Source: Carex sylvatica
Lineage: Eukaryota; Streptophyta; Magnoliopsida; Poales; Cyperaceae
DNA length: 64,000 bases
NCBI GenBank assembly: GCA_964058845.1
Contig: CAXKVR010000036.1
Span: 372,001-436,000 of the forward strand
Direction: 5' to 3'
In this document: piece after piece, positions 46,261 to 59,980 of the stretch
Layout: the number at the start of each line of letters is the position of its first letter
How positions within the stretch are numbered: position 1 is the first letter of the stretch
The notes under the pieces: model-generated
The model's input: only the letters and a program-made list of their open reading frames with translations
Told to the model about the DNA's origin: nothing
Database searches by the model: none
Position numbers and translations under genes: made by a program

Positions 46261-48374
46261 AGAAAAAAAGGAGTATTATATATACGGACTTTTATGCATG
46301 AGGATCACACAGGTATGTTATCTATTGTTCAGATTTATTCTATCAATTAGATATTTAGAGACTTTACACAGTATTACCCCAACGTAGAATATATTTAGGA
46401 AGTGAAATTTGTGAAAAATGAAGACCGAACGAGACCCTGATAGAGCAAAATAGGGTAGGTTGAGTTAAACCACGTTTGATTTGCTAAATTAACTGCAGAA
46501 TTCTCTATCTTTGTTTATCGTGCCATGTGATTAAATCTTCTGTTTTGACCATTTGGGCTGCAAATGAGTTAGGTAGTGATTTCATACTGTGTTCATTTTT
46601 ACTTCAAGTTCTGCTCATTGGACTCTTAGTGTTGCCCCCATTAATTGATTATTTTTTCAGTTTTAACAGGAAAGTAGAAGACAGCAAGCAGTGCCGTACC
46701 GGCCCACACTTGGAAACAACTCTAATACAAGACACAAGCTGACGTAACCTCTCAAAAGCTAATAATATTCAAGTATTTTTCGAACCAGTAAAATTATCTG
46801 TTCTTACCAGCAAAACCAACCACTTTACGAGCAAAACCAAAAACCAGAAAAGGAAAAAAATACCGCAGTACCAAACAAAACAGTGAACCCTAGCCGAAAC
46901 TCTAACCAGAAACAACTGCAAACCACCAAAACAACACTTCCTCCAACATGAAAATATGATACTTACTTTTAGGTTTACTCCCTAAGTGAAATTATACACT
47001 AGTCAGCGTAGAGTTCGTCCTTTCATTCTGATGTGTCGTTGTTGCAGAAAAAAAGGAGTATTATATACAGGTACTTTTATTCATGAGGATTACACAGGTA
47101 TGTTATCTATTGTTTAGATTTATTCTATCAATTAGATATTTAGAGACTTTACACAACATTACCCCACAATAGAATATATTTAGGAAGTGATATTACTGGA
47201 AAATGAAGACCGAATGAGAACCCTAATAGGGCAAAATAGGGAAGTTTGAGTTAAAACTACCCTTGACTTGCTAAATTAACTGCATAATTCTCTATCTTTG
47301 TTTATCGTGCCATGTGATTAAATATTCTGTTTTGACAATTTGGACTGCAAACGAGTTAGGTAGTGAGTGATTTCATATTCTATCCATTTTTACTTCAAGT
47401 TCTGCTCATTGGACTCTTATTGTTGCCCCCATTAATTGTATATTTTTTCGATTTTAACAGGAAAGTAGAGGACAGCAAGCAGTGCCGTACCAGCCCACAC
47501 TTGGAAACAACTCTAATACAAGCCGCAAGCCATTGTAACCAGCAAAAGCTAATAATCTTCAAGTTTCTTTCGAACCAGCAAATTTACCTGTTCTTACCAG
47601 CAGAGATAACCACTGGACCAGCAATACCAAAAACCAGAAAAGGAAAAAAAATTCACAGCAATACCAATAAATAGTGAACGCTAGCCGAAACTCACTAGAA
47701 ACAACTAGTAAGCACCTCAAGAACTTGTTCTCCAACATGAAAACATGATGCGCACTTTCTGGTTTGCTCCCTAACTGTAATTATGAACTAGTCAGCATAG
47801 AGTTCGTCCATTTATTCTAAGGTGCCATTGCTGGTGAAAAAAAACAGTATTATATACACGTACTTTATCCATGAGGATCACAAAGGTATGTTATCTATTG
47901 TTCAAATTTATTCTATCAATTAGATATTTAGAGACTTTACACAGCATTAACCCAACGTAGAAAATATTTAGCAAGTGAAATTTGTGAAAAATGAAGACCG
48001 AACGAGACCCCTGATAGGGCAAAATAGGGTAGGTTGAGTTGAAACCACGTTTGACTTGCTAAATTAACTGCAGAATTCTGTATCTTTGTTTATCGTGCCA
48101 TGTGATTAAATCTTCTGTTTTGACCATTTGGGCTGCAAACGAGTTAGGTAGTGATTTCATATTTTGTTCATTTTTACTTCAAGTTCTGTTCATGGGACTC
48201 TTAGTGTTGCCCCCATTAATTGATTATTTTTTCGGTTTTAACAGGAAAGTAGAAGACAGCAAGCAGTGCCGTACCGGCCCACACTTGGAAACAACTCTAA
48301 TACAAGACACAAGCTGACGTAACCACTCAAAAGCTAATAATATTCAAGTATTTTTCGAACCAGAAAAATTATCC

Positions 48375-48475
48375 GTTCTTACCGGCAAAAACAACAACTT
48401 TACCAGCAAAAACAACAACTTTACCAGAAAAAACAACAACTTTACCAGCAAAAACAACAACTTTACCAGCAAAAC
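48375..48475 (+). repeat. 21-bp repeat expansion in array unit 4
   Basis: 'aaaacaacaactttaccagc' and a near copy with 'agaa' repeat four times, adding 63 bases to the unit (850 against 787). Other units have one copy. The minus-strand frame with repeated GKVVVF arises from this. Confidence 0.85.
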
Positions 48476-51024
48476 CAAAAACCAGGAAAGGATAAAAAAA
48501 ACCGCAGTACCAAACAAAACAGTGAACCCTAGCCGAAACTCTAACCAGAAACAACTGCAAACCACCAAAACAACACTTCCTCCAACATGAAAACATGATG
48601 CTTACTTTTAGGTTTACTCCCTAAGTGAAATTATAAACTAGTCAGCATAGAGTTTGTCCTTTCATTCTGATGTGCCGTTGTTGTAGAAAAAAAGGAGTAT
48701 TATATACAGGTACTTTTATGCATGAGGATCACACAGGTATGTTATCTATTGTTTAGATTTATTCTATCAATTAGATATTTAGAGACTTTACACAGTATTA
48801 CCCCAACATAGAATATATTTAGGAAGTGAAATTTGTGAAAAATGAAGACCGAATGAGATCCCTGATAGGGCAAAATAGGGTAGGTTGAGTTTAAACCAAG
48901 TTTGACTTGCTAAATTAACTCCAGATTTCTCTATCTTTGTTTATCGTGCCATGTGATTAAATCTTCTGTTTGACCATTTGGACTGCAAACGAGTTAGGTA
49001 GTAATTTCATATTCTGTCCATTTTTACTTCAAGATCTGCTCACTGGACTCTTATTGTTGCCCCCATTAATTGTATATTTTTTCGGTTTTAACAGGAAAGT
49101 AGAAGACAGCAAGCAGTGCCGTACCAGCCCACACTTGGAAACAACTCTAATACAAGCCACAAGGCATTGTAACCAGCAAAAGCTAATAATCTTCAAGTAT
49201 CTTTCGAACCAGTTAATTTACCTATTCTTACCAGCAGAGAGAACCACTGCACCAGCAATACCAAAAACCAGAAAAGGAAAAAAAATTCACAGCAATACCA
49301 ATAAATAGTGAACGCTAGCCGAAACTCTAACCAGAAACAACTAGTAACCACCAGAAGAACTTGTTCTCCAACATGAAAACATGATGGGCACTTTCAGATT
49401 TGCTCCCTAAGTGTAATTATGAACTTGTCAGCATAGAGTTCGTCCTTTTATTCTAACGTGCCATTGCTGGTGAAAAAAGAGAGTATCATATACACGTACT
49501 TTTATGCATGAGGATCACACAGGTATGTTATCTATTGTTCAGATTTATTCTATCAATTAGATATTTAGAGACTTTACACAGCATTACCCCAACGTAGAAT
49601 ATATTTGGCAAGTGAAATTTGTGAAAAATGAAAACCGAACGAGACCCCTGATAGGGAAAAATAGGGTAGGTTGAGTTTAAACCACGTTTGACTTGCTACA
49701 TTAACTGCAGAATTCTCTATCTTTGTTTATCGTGCCATGTGATTAAATCTTCTGTTTTAATCATTTGGACTGCAAACTAGTTAGGTAGTGATATCATATT
49801 CTGTCCATTTTAACTTCAAGTTCTGCTCATTGGACTCTTATTGTTGCCCACATTAATTGTATATTTTTTCAGTTTTAACAGGAAAGTTGAAGATAGCAAG
49901 CAGTGCCGTACCAGCCGACACTTGGAAACAACTCTAATACAAGCCACAAGGCATTGTAACCAGCAAAAGCTAATAATCTTCAAGTATCTTTCGAACCAGT
50001 AAATTTACCTGTTCTTACCAGCAGAGAGAACCACTGCACCAGCAATACCAAAAACCAGAAAAGGAAAAAAAATTCACAGCAATACCAATAAATAGTGAAC
50101 GCTAGCCGAAACTCTAACCAGAAACAACTAGTAACCACCAGAAGAACTTGTTCTCCAACATGAAAACATGATGGGCACTTTCAGATTTGCTCCCTAAGTG
50201 TAATTATAAACTTGTCAGCATAGAGTTTGTCCTTTTATTCTAATGTGCCATTGCTGGTGAAAAAAGAGAGTATCATATACACGTACTTTTATGCATGAAG
50301 ATCACACAGGTATGTTATCTATTGTTCAGATTTATTCTATCAATTAGATATTTAGAGACTTTACACAGCATTATCCCAACGTAGAATATATTTAGGAAGT
50401 GAAATTTGTCAAAAATGATGATGGAACGAGACCCCTGATAGGGCAAAATAGGGTAGGTTGAGTTGAAACCACGTTTGACTTGCTAAATTAACTGCAGAAT
50501 TCTGTATCTTTGTTTATCGTGCCATGTGATTAAATCTTCTGTTTTGACCATTTGGGCTGCAAACGAGTTAGGTATTGATTTCATATTTTGTTCATTTTTA
50601 CTTCAAGTTCTGCTCGTGGGACTCTTAGTGTTGCCCCCATTAATTGATTATTTTTTCGGTTTTAACAGGAAAGTAGAAGACAGCAAGCAGTGCCGTACCG
50701 GCCCACACTTGGAAACAACTCTAATACAAGACACAAGCTGACGTAACCACTCAAAAGCTAATAATATTCAAGTATTTTTCGAACCAGTAAAATTATCTGT
50801 TCTTACCAGCAAAAACAACCACTTTACCAGCAAAACCAAAAACCAGAAAAGGAAAAAAAATACCGCAGTACCAAACAAAACAGTGAACCCTAGCCAAAAC
50901 TCTAACCAGAAACAACTGCAAACCACCAAAACAACACTTCCTCCAACATGAAAACATCATGCTTACTTTTAGGTTTACTCCCTAAGTGGAATTATAAACT
51001 AGTCAGCATAGAGTTCGGGCTTTC

Positions 51025-51190
51025 ATTCTGAAATATTGAATGCTTGCCGAAAGTCTAACCAGAAACAACTAGTAACCACCAGAAGAACTTGTTCTCCAAC
51101 ATGAAAACATGATGGGCACTTTCAGATTTGCTCCCTAAGTGTAATTATGAACTTGTCAGCATAGAGTTCCTCCTTTTATTCTAACGTGCC
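51025..51190 (+). repeat. Unequal-recombination junction in array unit 7
   Basis: After 'cattctgaa' at about 51030 the unit jumps back to 'gccgaaagtctaaccagaaa' and repeats about 154 bases, giving a spacing of 941. The repeated part is of the other unit subtype ('aactagtaaccaccagaaga'), so two subtypes were joined. Confidence 0.8.
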
Positions 51191-51789
51191 ACTGCTGGTG
51201 AAAAAAGAGAGTATCATATACACGTACTTTTATGCATGAGGATCACACAGGTATGTTATCTATTGTTCAGATTTATTCTATCAATTAGATATTTAGAGAC
51301 TTTACACAGCATTATCCCAACGTAGAATATATTTAGGATGTGAAATTTGTGAAAAATGATCACGGAACGAGACTCCTGATAGGGCAAAATAGGGTAGGTT
51401 GAGTTTAAACCACGTTTGACTTGCTAAATTAACTGCAGAATTCTGTATCTTTGTTTATCGTGCCATGTGATTAAATCTTCTGTTTTGACCATTTGGGCTG
51501 CGAACGAGTTAGGTAGTGATTTCATATTTTGTTCATTTTTACTTCAAGTTCTGCTCATTGGACTCTTAGTGTTGCCCGCATTAATTGATTATTTTTTCGG
51601 TTTTAACAGGAAAGTAGAAGACAGCAAGCAGTGCCGTACCGGCCCACACTTGGAAACAACTCTAATACAAGACACAAGCTGACGTAACCTCTCAAAAGCT
51701 AATAATATTCAAGTATTTTTCGAACCAGTAAAATTATCTGTTCTTACCAGCAAAACCAACCACTTTACGAGCAAAACCAAAAACCAGAA

Positions 51790-54700
51790 AAGGAAAAAAA
51801 ATACCGCTGTACCAAACAAAACAGTGAACCCTAGCCAAAACTCTAACCAGAAACAACTGCAAACCACCAAAACAACACTTCCTCCAACATGAAAACATGA
51901 TGCTTACTTTTAGGTTTACTCCCTAAGTGGAATTATAAACTAGTCAGCATAGAGTTTGTCCTTTCATTCTGATGTGCCGTTGTTGTAGAAAAAAAGGAGT
52001 ATTATATACAGGTACTTTTATGCATGAGGATCACACAGGTATGTTATCTATTGTTTAGATTTATTCAATCAATTAGATATTTAGAGACTTTACACAACAT
52101 TACCCATAAATAGAATATATTTAGGAAGTGATATTACTGGAAAATGAAGACCGAATGAGAACCCTAATAGGGCAAAATTGGGAAGTTTGAGTTAAAAGTA
52201 CCCTTGACTTGATAAATTAACTGCATAATTCTCTATCTTTGTTTATCATGCCATGTGATTAAATCTTCTGTTTTGACCATTTGGACTCCAAACGAGTTAG
52301 GTAGTGATTTCATATTCTGTTCATGTTTGGTTTTAGCAGGAAAGTAGAAGACAGCAAGCAGTGCCGTACCAGCCCACACTTGGAAACAACTCTAATACAA
52401 GACACAAGCCATTGTAACCAGCAAAAGCTAATAATCTTCAAGTATCTTTCGAACCAGTAAATTTACCTGATCTTACCAGCAGAGATAACCACTGCACCAG
52501 CAATACCAACAAACAGAAAAGGAAAATAATTCACAGCAATACCAATAAATAGTGAACGCTAGCCGAAACTCTGACCAGAAACAACTAGTAACCACCAGAA
52601 GAACTTGTTCTCCAACATGAAAACATGATGGGCACTTTCAGATTTGCTCCGTAAGTGTAATTATAAACTTGTCAGCATAGAGTTCGTCCTTTTATTCTGA
52701 TGTGCCATTGCGGGTGAAAAAAGAGAGTATCATATACACGTACTTTTATGCATGACGATCACACAGGTATGTTATCTATTGTTCATATTTATTCTATCAA
52801 TTGGATATTTAGAGACTTTACACAGCATTACCCCAACGTAGAATATATTTAGGAAGTGAAATTTGTGAAAAATGAAGACCGAACGAGACCCCTGATAGGG
52901 CAAAATAGGGTAGGTTGAGTTTAAACCACGTTTGACTTGCTAAATAAACTGCAGAATTCTCTATCTTTGTTTATCGTGCCATGTGATTAAATCTTCTGTT
53001 TTGACCATTTGGACTGCAAACGAGTTAGGTAGTGATTTCATATTCTGTCCATTTTTACTTCAAGTTCTGCTCATTGGACTCTTATTGTTGCCCCCATTAA
53101 TTGTATATTTTTGCAGTTTTAACAGGAAAGTAGAAGACAGCAAGCAGTGCCGTACCAGCCCACACTTGGAAACAACTCTAATACAAGACACAAGCCATTG
53201 TAACCAGCAAAAGCTAATAATCTTCAAGTATCTATCGAACCAGTAAATTTACCTGTTCTTACCAGCGGAGATAACCACTGCACCAACAATACCAAAAACC
53301 AGAAAAGGAAAAAAAATTCACAGCAATACCAATAAATAGTGAACGCTAACCGAAACTCTAACCAGAAACAACTAGTAACCACCAGAAGAACTTGTTCTCC
53401 AACATGAAAACATGATGGGCACTTTCAGATTTGCTCCCTAAGTGTAATTATAAACTTGTCAGCTTAGAGTTCGTCCTTTTATTTTAATGTGCCATTGCTG
53501 GTGAAAAAAGAGAGTATCATATACACGTACTTTTATGCATGAGGATCACACAGGTATGTTATCTATTGTTCAGATTTATTCTATCAATTAGATATTTAGA
53601 GACTTTACACAGCATTACCCCAACATAGAATATATTTAGGAAGTGAAATTTGTGAAAAATGAAGACCGAACGAGACCCCTGATAGGGCAAAATAGGGTAG
53701 GTTGAGTTTAAACCACGTTTGACTTGCTAAATTAATCGCAGAATTCTGTATCTTTGTTTATCGTGCCATGTGATTAAATCTTCTGTTTTGACCATTTGGG
53801 CTGCAAACGAGTTAGGTGGTGATTTCATACTGTGTTCATTTTTACTTCAAGTTCTGCTCATGGGACTCTTAGTGTTGCCCCCATTAATTGATTATTTTTT
53901 CGGTTTTAACAGGAAAGTAGAAGACAGCAAGCAGTGCCGTACTGGCCCACACTTGGAGACAACTCTAATACAAGACACAAGCTGACGTAACCTCTCAAAA
54001 GCTAATAATATTCAAGTATTTTTCGAACCAGTAAAATTATCTGTTCTTACCAGCAAAAACAACCACTTTACCAGCAAAACCAAAAACCAGAAAAGGGAAA
54101 AAAATACCGCAGTACCAAACAAAACAGTGAACCCTAACCAAAACTCTAACCAGAAACAACTGCAAACCACCAAAACAACACTTCCTCCAACATGAAAACA
54201 TGATGCTTACTTTTAGGTTTACTCCCTAAGTGGAATTATAAACTAGTCAGCATAGAGTTCGTCCTTTCATTCTGATGTGCCGTTGTTGTAGAAAAAAAGG
54301 AGTATTATATACAGGTACTTTTATGCATGAGGATCACACAGGTATGTTATTTATTGTTTAGATTTATTCAATCAATTAGATATTTAGAGACTTTACACAA
54401 CATTACCCCTAAATAGAATATATTTAGGAAGTGATATTACTGGAAAATGAAGACCGAATGAGAACCGTAATAGGGCAAAATTGGGAAGTTTGAGTTAAAA
54501 GTACCCTTGACTTGCTAAATTAACTGCATAATTCTCTATCTTTGTTTATCATGCCATGTGATTAAATCTTCTGTTTTGACCATTTGGACTACAAACGAGT
54601 TAGGTAGTGATTTCATATTCTGTTCATTTTCGGTTTTAGCAGGAAAGTAGAAGACAGCAAGCAGTGCCGTACCGGCCCACACTTGGAAACAACTCTAATA

Positions 54701-57700
54701 CAAGACACAAGCTGACGTAACCACTCAAAAGCTAATAATATTCAAGTATTTTTCGAACCAGTAAAACTATCTGTTCTTACCAGCAAAAACAACCACTTTA
54801 CCAGCAAAACCAAAAACCAGAAAAGGAAAAAAAATACCGCTGTACCAAACAAAACAGTGAACCCTAGCCAAAACTCTAACCAGAAACAACTGCAAACCAC
54901 CAAAACAACACTTCCTCCAACATGAAAACATGATGCTTACTTTTAGGTTTACTCCCTAAGTGGAATTATAAACTAGTCAGCATAGAGTTTGTCCTTTCAT
55001 TCTGATGTGCCGTTGTTGTAGAAAAAAAGGAGTATTATATACAGGTACTTTTATGCATGAGGATCACACAGGTATGTTATCTATTGTTTAGATTTATTCA
55101 ATCAATTAGATATTTAGAGACTTTACACAACATTACCCATAAATAGAATATATTTAGGAAGTGATATTACTGGAAAATGAAGACCGAATGAGAACCCTAA
55201 TAGGGCAAAATTGGGAAGTTTGAGTTAAAAGTACCCTTGACTTGATAAATTAACTGCATAATTCTCTATCTTTGTTTATCATGCCATGTGATTAAATCTT
55301 CTGTTTTGACCATTTGGACTCCAAACGAGTTAGGTAGTGATTTCATATTCTGTTCATGTTTGGTTTTAGCAGGAAAGTAGAAGACAGCAAGCAGTGCCGT
55401 ACCAGCCCACACTTGGAAACAACTCTAATACAAGACACAAGCCATTGTAACCAGCAAAAGCTAATAATCTTCAAGTATCTTTCGAACCAGTAAATTTACC
55501 TGATCTTACCAGCAGAGATAACCACTGCACCAGCAATACCAACAAACAGAAAAGGAAAATAATTCACAGCAATACCAATAAATAGTGAACGCTAGCCGAA
55601 ACTCTGACCAGAAACAACTAGTAACCACCAGAAGAACTTGTTCTCCAACATGAAAACATGATGGGCACTTTCAGATTTGCTCCGTAAGTGTAATTATAAA
55701 CTTGTCAGCATAGAGTTCGTCCTTTTATTCTGATGTGCCATTGCGGGTGAAAAAAGAGAGTATCATATACACGTACTTTTATGCATGACGATCACACAGG
55801 TATGTTATCTATTGTTCATATTTATTCTATCAATTGGATATTTAGAGACTTTACACAGCATTACCCCAACGTAGAATATATTTAGGAAGTGAAATTTGTG
55901 AAAAATGAAGACCGAACGAGACCCCTGATAGGGCAAAATAGGGTAGGTTGAGTTTAAACCACGTTTGACTTGCTAAATAAACTGCAGAATTCTCTATCTT
56001 TGTTTATCGTGCCATGTGATTAAATCTTCTGTTTTGACCATTTGGACTGCAAACGAGTTAGGTAGTGATTTCATATTCTGTCCATTTTTACTTCAAGTTC
56101 TGCTCATTGGACTCTTATTGTTGCCCCCATTAATTGTATATTTTTGCAGTTTTAACAGGAAAGTAGAAGACAGCAAGCAGTGCCGTACCAGCCCACACTT
56201 GGAAACAACTCTAATACAAGACACAAGCCATTGTAACCAGCAAAAGCTAATAATCTTCAAGTATCTATCGAACCAGTAAATTTACCTGTTCTTACCAGCG
56301 GAGATAACCACTGCACCAACAATACCAAAAACCAGAAAAGGAAAAAAAATTCACAGCAATACCAATAAATAGTGAACGCTAACCGAAACTCTAACCAGAA
56401 ACAACTAGTAACCACCAGAAGAACTTGTTCTCCAACATGAAAACATGATGGGCACTTTCAGATTTGCTCCCTAAGTGTAATTATAAACTTGTCAGCTTAG
56501 AGTTCGTCCTTTTATTTTAATGTGCCATTGCTGGTGAAAAAAGAGAGTATCATATACACGTACTTTTATGCATGAGGATCACACAGGTATGTTATCTATT
56601 GTTCAGATTTATTCTATCAATTAGATATTTAGAGACTTTACACAGCATTACCCCAACATAGAATATATTTAGGAAGTGAAATTTGTGAAAAATGAAGACC
56701 GAACGAGACCCCTGATAGGGCAAAATAGGGTAGGTTGAGTTTAAACCACGTTTGACTTGCTAAATTAATCGCAGAATTCTGTATCTTTGTTTATCGTGCC
56801 ATGTGATTAAATCTTCTGTTTTGACCATTTGGGCTGCAAACGAGTTAGGTGGTGATTTCATACTGTGTTCATTTTTACTTCAAGTTCTGCTCATGGGACT
56901 CTTAGTGTTGCCCCCATTAATTGATTATTTTTTCGGTTTTAACAGGAAAGTAGAAGACAGCAAGCAGTGCCGTACTGGCCCACACTTGGAGACAACTCTA
57001 ATACAAGACACAAGCTGACGTAACCTCTCAAAAGCTAATAATATTCAAGTATTTTTCGAACCAGTAAAATTATCTGTTCTTACCAGCAAAAACAACCACT
57101 TTACCAGCAAAACCAAAAACCAGAAAAGGGAAAAAAATACCGCAGTACCAAACAAAACAGTGAACCCTAACCAAAACTCTAACCAGAAACAACTGCAAAC
57201 CACCAAAACAACACTTCCTCCAACATGAAAACATGATGCTTACTTTTAGGTTTACTCCCTAAGTGGAATTATAAACTAGTCAGCATAGAGTTCGTCCTTT
57301 CATTCTGATGTGCCGTTGTTGTAGAAAAAAAGGAGTATTATATACAGGTACTTTTATGCATGAGGATCACACAGGTATGTTATTTATTGTTTAGATTTAT
57401 TCAATCAATTAGATATTTAGAGACTTTACACAACATTACCCCTAAATAGAATATATTTAGGAAGTGATATTACTGGAAAATGAAGACCGAATGAGAACCG
57501 TAATAGGGCAAAATTGGGAAGTTTGAGTTAAAAGTACCCTTGACTTGCTAAATTAACTGCATAATTCTCTATCTTTGTTTATCATGCCATGTGATTAAAT
57601 CTTCTGTTTTGACCATTTGGACTACAAACGAGTTAGGTAGTGATTTCATATTCTGTTCATTTTCGGTTTTAGCAGGAAAGTAGAAGACAGCAAGCAGTGC

Positions 57701-59980
57701 CGTACCGGCCCACACTTGGAAACAACTCTAATACAAGACACAAGCTGACGTAACCACTCAAAAGCTAATAATATTCAAGTATTTTTCGAACCAGTAAAAC
57801 TATCTGTTCTTACCAGCAAAAACAACCACTTTACCAGCAAAACCAAAAACCAGAAAAGGAAAAAAAATACCGCTGTACCAAACAAAACAGTGAACCCTAG
57901 CCAAAACTCTAACCAGAAACAACTGCAAACCACCAAAACAACACTTCCTCCAACATGAAAACATGATGCTTACTTTTAGGTTTACTCCCTAAGTGGAATT
58001 ATAAACTAGTCAGCATAGAGTTTGTCCTTTCATTCTGATGTGCCGTTGTTGTAGAAAAAAAGGAGTATTATATACAGGTACTTTTATGCATGAGGATCAC
58101 ACAGGTATGTTATCTATTGTTTAGATTTATTCAATCAATTAGATATTTAGAGACTTTACACAACATTACCCATAAATAGAATATATTTAGGAAGTGATAT
58201 TACTGGAAAATGAAGACCGAATGAGAACCCTAATAGGGCAAAATTGGGAAGTTTGAGTTAAAAGTACCCTTGACTTGATAAATTAACTGCATAATTCTCT
58301 ATCTTTGTTTATCATGCCATGTGATTAAATCTTCTGTTTTGACCATTTGGACTCCAAACGAGTTAGGTAGTGATTTCATATTCTGTTCATGTTTGGTTTT
58401 AGCAGGAAAGTAGAAGACAGCAAGCAGTGCCGTACCAGCCCACACTTGGAAACAACTCTAATACAAGACACAAGCCATTGTAACCAGCAAAAGCTAATAA
58501 TCTTCAAGTATCTTTCGAACCAGTAAATTTACCTGATCTTACCAGCAGAGATAACCACTGCACCAGCAATACCAACAAACAGAAAAGGAAAATAATTCAC
58601 AGCAATACCAATAAATAGTGAACGCTAGCCGAAACTCTGACCAGAAACAACTAGTAACCACCAGAAGAACTTGTTCTCCAACATGAAAACATGATGGGCA
58701 CTTTCAGATTTGCTCCGTAAGTGTAATTATAAACTTGTCAGCATAGAGTTCGTCCTTTTATTCTGATGTGCCATTGCGGGTGAAAAAAGAGAGTATCATA
58801 TACACGTACTTTTATGCATGACGATCACACAGGTATGTTATCTATTGTTCATATTTATTCTATCAATTGGATATTTAGAGACTTTACACAGCATTACCCC
58901 AACGTAGAATATATTTAGGAAGTGAAATTTGTGAAAAATGAAGACCGAACGAGACCCCTGATAGGGCAAAATAGGGTAGGTTGAGTTTAAACCACGTTTG
59001 ACTTGCTAAATAAACTGCAGAATTCTCTATCTTTGTTTATCGTGCCATGTGATTAAATCTTCTGTTTTGACCATTTGGACTGCAAACGAGTTAGGTAGTG
59101 ATTTCATATTCTGTCCATTTTTACTTCAAGTTCTGCTCATTGGACTCTTATTGTTGCCCCCATTAATTGTATATTTTTGCAGTTTTAACAGGAAAGTAGA
59201 AGACAGCAAGCAGTGCCGTACCAGCCCACACTTGGAAACAACTCTAATACAAGACACAAGCCATTGTAACCAGCAAAAGCTAATAATCTTCAAGTATCTA
59301 TCGAACCAGTAAATTTACCTGTTCTTACCAGCGGAGATAACCACTGCACCAACAATACCAAAAACCAGAAAAGGAAAAAAAATTCACAGCAATACCAATA
59401 AATAGTGAACGCTAACCGAAACTCTAACCAGAAACAACTAGTAACCACCCGAAGAACTTGTTCTCCAACATGAAAACATGATGGGCACTTTCAGATTTGC
59501 TCCCTAAGTGTAATTATAAACTTGTCAGCTTAGAGTTCGTCCTTTTATTCTAATGTGCCATTGCTGGTGAAAAAAGAGAGTATCATATACACGTACTTTT
59601 ATGCATGAGGATCACACAGGTATGTTATCTATTGTTCAGATTTATTCTATCAATTAGATATTTAGAGACTTTACACAGCATTACCCCAACATAGAATATA
59701 TTTAGGAAGTGAAATTTGTGAAAAATGAAGACCGAACGAGACCCCTGATAGGGCAAAATAGGGTAGGTTGAGTTTAAACCACGTTTGACTTGCTAAATTA
59801 ATCGCAGAATTCTGTATCTTTGTTTATCGTGCCATGTGATTAAATCTTCTGTTTTGACCATTTGGGCTGCAAACGAGTTAGGTGGTGATTTCATACTGTG
59901 TTCATTTTTACTTCAAGTTCTGCTCATTGGACTCTTAGTGTTGTCCCCATTAATTGATTATTTTTTCGGTTTTAACAGGA
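51790..59980 (+). repeat. Higher-order repeat of 3,033 bp inside the array
   Basis: Anchor spacings repeat as 786, 787, 730, 730, a total of 3,033 bases, from 52343 to 55376 to 58409. Sequences such as 'accgctgtacc' (near 51803, 54836, 57869) and all variants between are the same in each copy. The last copy is partial and picks up differences after about 59440. So four units have been duplicated as a block at least twice, recently. Confidence 0.9.

Noticed and set aside
48344..48596. Minus-strand frames with repeated GKVVVF residues
   Set aside because: Produced by the 21-bp expansion in unit 4; absent from other units.
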